Part shown: positions 15,200 to 18,686 of the stretch, in pieces | How the letters are laid out: the number at the start of each line of letters is the position of its first letter | Numbering within the stretch: position 1 is the stretch's first letter | From: Prevotella sp. UBA2756 | Lineage (GTDB): Bacteria; Bacteroidota; Bacteroidia; Bacteroidales; Bacteroidaceae | Direction: 5' to 3' | DNA length: 18,686 nucleotides | NCBI GenBank assembly: GCA_002353205.1 | Contig: DEJE01000017.1 | Coordinates: forward strand, 1-18,686 | Translations under genes and position numbers: made by a program | The notes under the pieces: model-generated | What the model saw: only the letters and a program-made list of their open reading frames with translations | Database searches by the model: none | What the model was told of the DNA's origin: nothing

Positions 15200-15290
15200 G
15201 TTGTTGATTTTTCTCTCTTTTACATCGGCATGAAGCGCAACAAATCATGAATCGGGACAACATGGCAGCGGCTCATGCGAAACTTGTTTG

Positions 15291-15298
15291 CAAAAGTA
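15291..15298 (-). promoter_or_regulatory. Probable -7 box for the TonB receptor operon
   Basis: The minus strand reads TACTTTTG, an exact TAnnTTTG match. It implies a leader of about 85 bases before the receptor ATG at 15199. No clear TTTG -33 box lies at the expected distance. Confidence 0.5.
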
Positions 15299-15404
15299 TG
15301 AAAAATAATCGATATCGTAAGCATATTGCGACAAAATATGGGCTTATAGTTTCTATTTTCATCATAATTCCAGGAAAACAGCTATGATGTGAAAAATAAT
15401 TCGT

Positions 15405-15412
15405 ATATTTGT
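15405..15412 (+). promoter_or_regulatory. Probable -7 box for the AmmeMemoRadiSam genes
   Basis: TATATTTG matches TAnnTTTG and would give a leader of about 24 bases before the ATG at 15441. The -33 position has no clear TTTG. The 241-bp divergent interval 15200-15440 holds this and the receptor promoter and no gene. Confidence 0.55.
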
Positions 15413-15440
15413 AGCCGATCACATCTTTTGACACAGACAG

Positions 15441-17039
15441 ATGGGAAAGGGAACAATCTCAGCCATAACAATAATAATGATCATAGCAATCATAGCAGCA
15501 ATCATGATGATGAACACAGGTAACGGAGAGAAAGAAGAAAGAGTGCCGGTGGTGAGACCGGCCACACAGGCAAACAGGTTCTACACCGCCAACGCGAAGG
15601 AACTGGCCAGAGAGGTGGACAGTCTGCTGGCTCTGCACAGCGGCGATGCCGTCTGTGAAGATGTTGCGGCGCTGATCGTACCCCACGCCGGGTACTACTT
15701 CTCGGGCAACGTGGCGGCAGCGGCCTACATGGCCGTGCCTCAGGACAAGCGGTTCAGACGGATCTTCATGCTCGGCCCGAGCCACCACGAATGGCTCGAC
15801 GGGGCGTCGGTGAACACCGAAGCCGACCGCTATGCCACACCATTGGGCGAGGTGGAGGTGGACAGGGAGACGGCACGGGCGCTGACAGAGGCCGACACGC
15901 TGTTCAGATATGAACCCCGGGCGCACGACAGGGAGCACTGTCTGGAGGTGCAGCTGCCCTTCCTGCAAAGGCGGTTCGGCACAGACTCGGTGCCGCCCAT
16001 CGTGCCCATCATCATCTCCACGAACGATTACCGCAAGCTGAAGCGCATCGCCAGGGTGCTGAAGCCGTATATGAACGATGAGAACCTGTTTATCGTGAGC
16101 AGCGACTTCTCGCACTACCCGTCGTATGAGGATGCCTGCAGGGTGGACAAACGGACGGGGAAAGCGGTGGAGAGCGGCGACGTGGAGCGGTTCATCACCG
16201 TGCTGGAAGAGAACGAACGCAGCGGTGTGAAGAACCTGGCCACGAGTGCGTGCGGCGAACTGGCCATCGCCACCCTGCTGATGATGACAGACAGCTCGTA
16301 CCAGGTGCGCCACCTGATGTACCAGAACTCCGGCGATGCCGACGATCACGACCGTTCGCGCGTCGTGGGCTACCATGCTTTTGCCGTCGTGAGGAACGCC
16401 GACAAAGGGTTTTCGCTCTCATCGCAGGAAAAGCAGCTGCTGAAGGACATCGCCCTGAACAGCATCAGAGAGGCGTTGGGGATGCCTGGAAAGGACTTAC
16501 CCCCCCTGTCGTCCCCCGAGGGGGACACCTGTGTTCCTGCATCGAAAACAAATGAAGCCCCCTCGGGGGCAGTAGGGGGGGCCAGCAGCACATCGGGGGC
16601 CTGCACATCGGGGGCCTGCGCCTCCGGCGCCTTCGTCTCTCTGCATAAGCACGGACGCCTCCGCGGCTGCATCGGACACTTCGGCGACGATGTTCCCCTG
16701 TGTGAGATCGTGGCCGAGATGGCTCGCGCGGCGGCATTTGAAGATCCACGGTTCAGACCCGTGACGCGCGACGAGCTGCCCGACATCGACATCGAGATCT
16801 CCGTGCTCACGCCCATGCGCCGCATACGCAGCCTCGACGAGCTGGAGCTGCACCGCCATGGCATCTACATCCGACGGGGCTACCGCAGCGGAACATTCCT
16901 GCCGCAGGTGGCCGACGAGGTGAACTGGACGAAGGAGGAATTTGTTGGCCATTGCGCACAGGACAAGGCCGGCATCGGATGGGACGGATGGAAAGCGCCC
17001 GACGCGGAACTGTATGTCTACGAGGCCATCGTGTTCTGA
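15441..17039 (+). CDS. AmmeMemoRadiSam system proteins B and A fused (MEMO1-like + AMMECR1-like)
   Basis: Protein of 532 residues. Residues 5-24 are a hydrophobic segment rich in Ile/Met/Ala (ISAITIIMIIAIIAAIMMM), a signal anchor or uncleaved signal. Residues ~36-318 form the MEMO1-like domain: PHAGYYFSG (81-89), LGPSHH (111-116), EHCLEVQLPFL (165-175), SSDFSHY (220-226) and Cys271 in TSACGE. The His82/His115-116/Cys271 set corresponds to the metal-binding residues of human MEMO1. Residues ~325-532 form the AMMECR1 domain: GAFVSLHKHGRLRGCIG (396-412), DIDIEISVLTP (448-458), WDGWKAPDAELY (514-525). Between the first AMMECR1 helix and GAFVSL lie ~40 extra low-complexity residues (354-398) that coincide with an 82-bp palindromic element and a 15-bp repeat. 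The radical SAM partner follows 82 bases downstream. The biochemical function of the set is unknown. Confidence 0.9.
   Translation: MGKGTISAITIIMIIAIIAAIMMMNTGNGEKEERVPVVRPATQANRFYTANAKELAREVDSLLALHSGDAVCEDVAALIVPHAGYYFSGNVAAAAYMAVPQDKRFRRIFMLGPSHHEWLDGASVNTEADRYATPLGEVEVDRETARALTEADTLFRYEPRAHDREHCLEVQLPFLQRRFGTDSVPPIVPIIISTNDYRKLKRIARVLKPYMNDENLFIVSSDFSHYPSYEDACRVDKRTGKAVESGDVERFITVLEENERSGVKNLATSACGELAIATLLMMTDSSYQVRHLMYQNSGDADDHDRSRVVGYHAFAVVRNADKGFSLSSQEKQLLKDIALNSIREALGMPGKDLPPLSSPEGDTCVPASKTNEAPSGAVGGASSTSGACTSGACASGAFVSLHKHGRLRGCIGHFGDDVPLCEIVAEMARAAAFEDPRFRPVTRDELPDIDIEISVLTPMRRIRSLDELELHRHGIYIRRGYRSGTFLPQVADEVNWTKEEFVGHCAQDKAGIGWDGWKAPDAELYVYEAIVF
16500..16581 (+). repeat. GC-rich double-hairpin element inside the AMMECR1 coding region
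   Basis: Outer arms CCCCCCCT (16500-16507) and AGGGGGGG (16574-16581) are perfectly complementary. Inside lie two palindromes, GTCCCCCGAGGGGGAC (16511-16526) and GCCCCCTCGGGGGC (16557-16570). The order, the size (82 bp) and the CCCCGAGGGG / CCCCTCGGGG cores match the intergenic units at 8758-8918 (77-78 bp). It encodes residues 354-381, which AMMECR1 relatives, as I know them, lack. Confidence 0.75.
16590..16634 (+). repeat. 15-bp in-frame repeat encoding (T/A)SGA(C/F) three times
   Basis: ACATCGGGGGCCTGC occurs twice in tandem (16590-16604, 16605-16619) and is followed by the diverged third unit GCCTCCGGCGCCTTC (16620-16634). The protein reads TSGAC TSGAC ASGAF at residues 384-398. The last unit is the native beginning of the GAFVSL strand, so the first two look like duplications of it. 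Confidence 0.85.
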
Positions 17040-17062
17040 CAGGGAGCAGAGCTGACTTTCAC

Positions 17063-17104
17063 TTTCCATTCTCCACTTTCCATTCTCCACTTTCCATTCT
17101 CCAC
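17063..17104. repeat. 14-bp minisatellite between the two AmmeMemoRadiSam genes
   Basis: Three perfect copies of TTTCCATTCTCCAC occupy 17063-17104, flanked by partial units (TTTCAC at 17057, TTTTCAC at 17105). It fills most of the 82-bp gap and ends 17 bases before the next ATG, leaving no recognisable ribosome-binding site in between. Confidence 0.9.
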
Positions 17105-17121
17105 TTTTCACTATTAACTGC

Positions 17122-18039
17122 ATGGAGTGCAAATATTACCATCAACAAGACAACGGACAGGTGGAGTGCATGCTCTGCCCGCACCACTGCCGTATAGCCA
17201 ACGGCAAGACGGGCATCTGTCGCAGTAGGCGCAATCGGGACGGGGTGCTCGTCAGCGAAGCATACGGACGGCCGTGCGCACTGGCCATCGACCCGATAGA
17301 GAAGAAGCCGCTCTACCATTTCCACCCAGGCACCCAATGCCTCTCCATCGCATGCACAGGCTGCAACTTCAGATGCCTGAACTGTCAGAACCACGACATC
17401 TCGCAGGCCGCACCGTCGATGACGGAGACCTACGAGCTGTCGCCATCGCAGGTCGTGGAACTCTGCCTGAAGCACCACTGCCCGGGAATTGCCTATACCT
17501 ACACCGAACCGCTGACCTACATCGAGTATATCACCGACACGGCACGGCTGGCTCACGATGCCGGACTGTGGAACATTCTGGTCACGGCGGGATACGTCTG
17601 TCGGGACCCTCTGAACGACTTGCTGCCCTTTCTCGACGCTGCCAACGTGGACCTGAAAGCATTCAGCGACGATTTCTACAGAAACGTCTGCGGAGGAAGG
17701 CTGCAACCCGTCCTCGACACCATCCTCGCCATGCGCGATGCCGGGGTGTGGATAGAACTGACAAACCTCGTTATCCCCAGCATGAACAGACGGGACGGGA
17801 TCCAAGAAGACCGAACAGCGAGCGCCACAGCCACGGGCAACGACGACATGGAGACGATCAGGCTGATGTGCCGGTGGATAGCCGACAACGGTCTTGCCGA
17901 CAATCCTCTCCACTTCAGCCGGTTCTTCCCAAGGTTCAAGATGCGCAACACCCCGCCGACACCCGTCAGCACCCTGCAACGAGCCAAGCAGATTGCCCAC
18001 GAAGAAGGCCTGCGGAATGTCTACTTAGGCAATGTGTAG
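17122..18039 (+). CDS. amrS: AmmeMemoRadiSam system radical SAM enzyme, C-terminally shortened
   Basis: Cytosolic radical S-adenosylmethionine enzyme of 305 residues. The N-terminus carries Cys16, Cys19, Cys23 and Cys33 (CMLCPHHCRI then GKTGICRSR), typical of this subfamily and of pyruvate-formate-lyase-activase relatives. The 4Fe-4S/SAM motif CxxxCxxC is CNFRCLNC at 81-88. YTYTEPLTYIEY, LVTAGYV, VDLKAF and LTNLVIPSMN mark the TIM-barrel core. Family members usually continue after VYxGNV with a cysteine-rich tail (CPxCG-like). Here TAG follows YLGNV directly and no cysteine tail is present; the next bases read in frame as a GltS-like fragment. The gene therefore seems truncated by a rearrangement, perhaps with the catalytic core intact. 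The substrate is unknown. Confidence 0.9.
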   Translation: MECKYYHQQDNGQVECMLCPHHCRIANGKTGICRSRRNRDGVLVSEAYGRPCALAIDPIEKKPLYHFHPGTQCLSIACTGCNFRCLNCQNHDISQAAPSMTETYELSPSQVVELCLKHHCPGIAYTYTEPLTYIEYITDTARLAHDAGLWNILVTAGYVCRDPLNDLLPFLDAANVDLKAFSDDFYRNVCGGRLQPVLDTILAMRDAGVWIELTNLVIPSMNRRDGIQEDRTASATATGNDDMETIRLMCRWIADNGLADNPLHFSRFFPRFKMRNTPPTPVSTLQRAKQIAHEEGLRNVYLGNV

Positions 18040-18141
18040 CGGGTCGTCGTGATCAGCATGCAGAACCTGATGCCACTGGCATTGACACGGATCATGGGTG
18101 TCGACCCATTGATAGGCGCAGCGGCTGGCAGCATTTCAATG
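18040..18141 (+). pseudogene. Internal remnant of a GltS-type sodium:glutamate symporter
   Basis: Directly after the amrS stop, in the same frame, the translation reads RVVVISMQN, then about eleven residues, GVDPLIG, three residues and AGSISM. From memory, E. coli GltS has a corresponding stretch with VMQN, GLDPLMG and AGSITL at matching spacing, followed by the hallmark SGGHGTG. That hallmark is absent here: after SISM the frame gives AFS and a stop. Only about 34 residues from the middle of the transporter survive, with no start and no other domains, so it cannot encode a functional protein. It looks like one side of a deletion junction. Confidence 0.65.
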
Positions 18142-18251
18142 GCGTTTTCTTGATTCGGACTGCCTTCTTCAAGTTTGCCTAATCTTATATTTCTGCCAAT
18201 GTTGCCACTCTTTTTTAACCCAGCCCGCTTGAATTGTCCAAGAACCTTTCT

Positions 18252-18289
18252 CCGCGCTCGGCTTTGCCGCTTTGCCATGCAAAGAACCT
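18252..18289. repeat. Short dispersed GCTC/TGC-rich element, copy 2
   Basis: CCGCGCTCGGCTTTGC, CGCTTTGC and GCAAAGAAC follow one another, similar to 10973-11010. The rest of 18142-18494 is AT-rich and contains only a 7-bp inverted repeat (AAATGGT at 18332-18338 with ACCATTT at 18344-18350). I see no gene in it. Confidence 0.5.
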
Positions 18290-18494
18290 TCATTGCTTCC
18301 ATAATGAATGGGGATTGTCACTAAGAATATCAAATGGTTGTCGACCATTTCAAATGAGATTTCAAATACACATTATATATAATAATAAGTATGAATATTG
18401 TCATGTATTTATCAAAAGATTGGTCTTTTAATCAAATTATGGCTTATTTATAGAGTTTTTTGAGCATATCAGCATTTGTCTCGATTATTTTTTG

Positions 18495-18502
18495 TAACTT
18501 TG
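18495..18502 (+). promoter_or_regulatory. Probable promoter of the HTH regulator
   Basis: TAACTTTG matches the -7 consensus TAnnTTTG. A TTTG at 18475-18478 lies 16 bases upstream, somewhat short for the -33 element. The predicted leader before the ATG at 18526 is about 19 bases. Confidence 0.6.
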
Positions 18503-18525
18503 CCGTCAAACAACAGTAATCTATC

Positions 18526-18686
18526 ATGGCAAAGTTAAATCGTATAAGAGTCGTTCTCGCTGAACGTGACCTGAACAATAAGTGGCTATCCGACAAACTC
18601 GGTAAGGATCCTGCTACTGTGTCAAAGTGGGTCACCAATACCACTCAGCCCAGCCTTGAAGCTCTCATTGCAATAGCAAATGCGCT
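18526..18686 (+). CDS. XRE/Cro-CI type helix-turn-helix regulator (5' part)
   Basis: The frame from ATG at 18526 stays open for 53 codons to the window end. It begins MAKLNRIRVVLAERDLNNKW, then LSDKLGKDPATVSKW and QPSLEALIAIANA. This is a HTH_3 fold: helix 2 (KWLSDKLG), turn, recognition helix (DPATVSKWVTN), and the helix around LEALIAIA. Small regulators with this N-terminus are common in Bacteroidota, often near restriction-modification or other accessory genes, but the target cannot be told. Its GC is lower than that of the housekeeping genes. The 3' end is outside the window. Confidence 0.85.
   Translation, partial: MAKLNRIRVVLAERDLNNKWLSDKLGKDPATVSKWVTNTTQPSLEALIAIANA

Noticed and set aside
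18021..18302. 93-codon minus-strand gene
   Set aside because: Half of it is antisense to the GltS-like fragment and the amrS end; the remainder crosses the dispersed repeat and has no features.
18332..18350. Palindrome as operator of the HTH gene
   Set aside because: Only 7-bp arms and about 175 bases upstream of the start, far from the likely promoter; too weak to call.

Overview
The window looks like a chromosomal segment from a GC-rich member of Bacteroidota, most likely Prevotellaceae. The evidence is Bacteroidota-type -7 promoter elements (TAnnTTTG), a TonB-dependent receptor paired with a DUF4249 lipoprotein, a DUF4831 protein, a PorSS-like C-terminal tail on the first gene, and many short tandem repeats at gene borders. 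The genus is inferred from gene content and protein style, not from a marker gene.

Layout. (1) 1-622 holds the 3' end of a secreted GLUG-like surface protein, with a probable one-base frameshift at the window edge, followed by a terminator. (2) 623-1205 is non-coding and carries a ~309-bp composite repeat. (3) 1206-4387 on the minus strand is a housekeeping operon read hpt > adk > obgE > pgeF (purine salvage, adenylate kinase, ribosome-assembly GTPase, purine nucleoside phosphorylase/laccase-like protein). (4) Diverging from it on the plus strand are nnr (NAD(P)HX repair), a DUF4831 protein and a small outer-membrane barrel. (5) 8002-8619 is an AT-richer hicAB toxin-antitoxin pair with a strong terminator. 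(6) 8620-9574 is almost 1 kb of non-coding DNA: GC-rich palindromic elements, a second inverted copy of the composite repeat, a 33-bp palindrome array and an octamer array. (7) 15199-9575 on the minus strand is a probable uptake operon: TonB receptor (interrupted by one in-frame amber codon), DUF4249 lipoprotein, and an exported macroglobulin/plug-like protein. (8) 15441-18039 on the plus strand encodes the AmmeMemoRadiSam set: a fused MEMO1-AMMECR1 protein with an N-terminal membrane segment, then the radical SAM enzyme. (9) The radical SAM gene stops early and abuts a short in-frame remnant resembling a GltS sodium:glutamate symporter. AT-rich DNA follows, then the start of an XRE-type regulator cut by the window end.

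The most unusual content is repeat-driven. Two diverged inverted copies of a ~300-bp non-coding element share fixed-spacing landmarks and carry 22-bp-period arrays of small palindromes. A GC-rich double-hairpin element (~80 bp) occurs between genes and also appears to have entered the AMMECR1 reading frame, adding about 28 residues. Other points are the amber codon in the receptor, the amrS/gltS deletion scar, and a G10 tract plus octamer repeats just upstream of the plug-like gene. All identifications come from reading motifs by eye; no database search was run.
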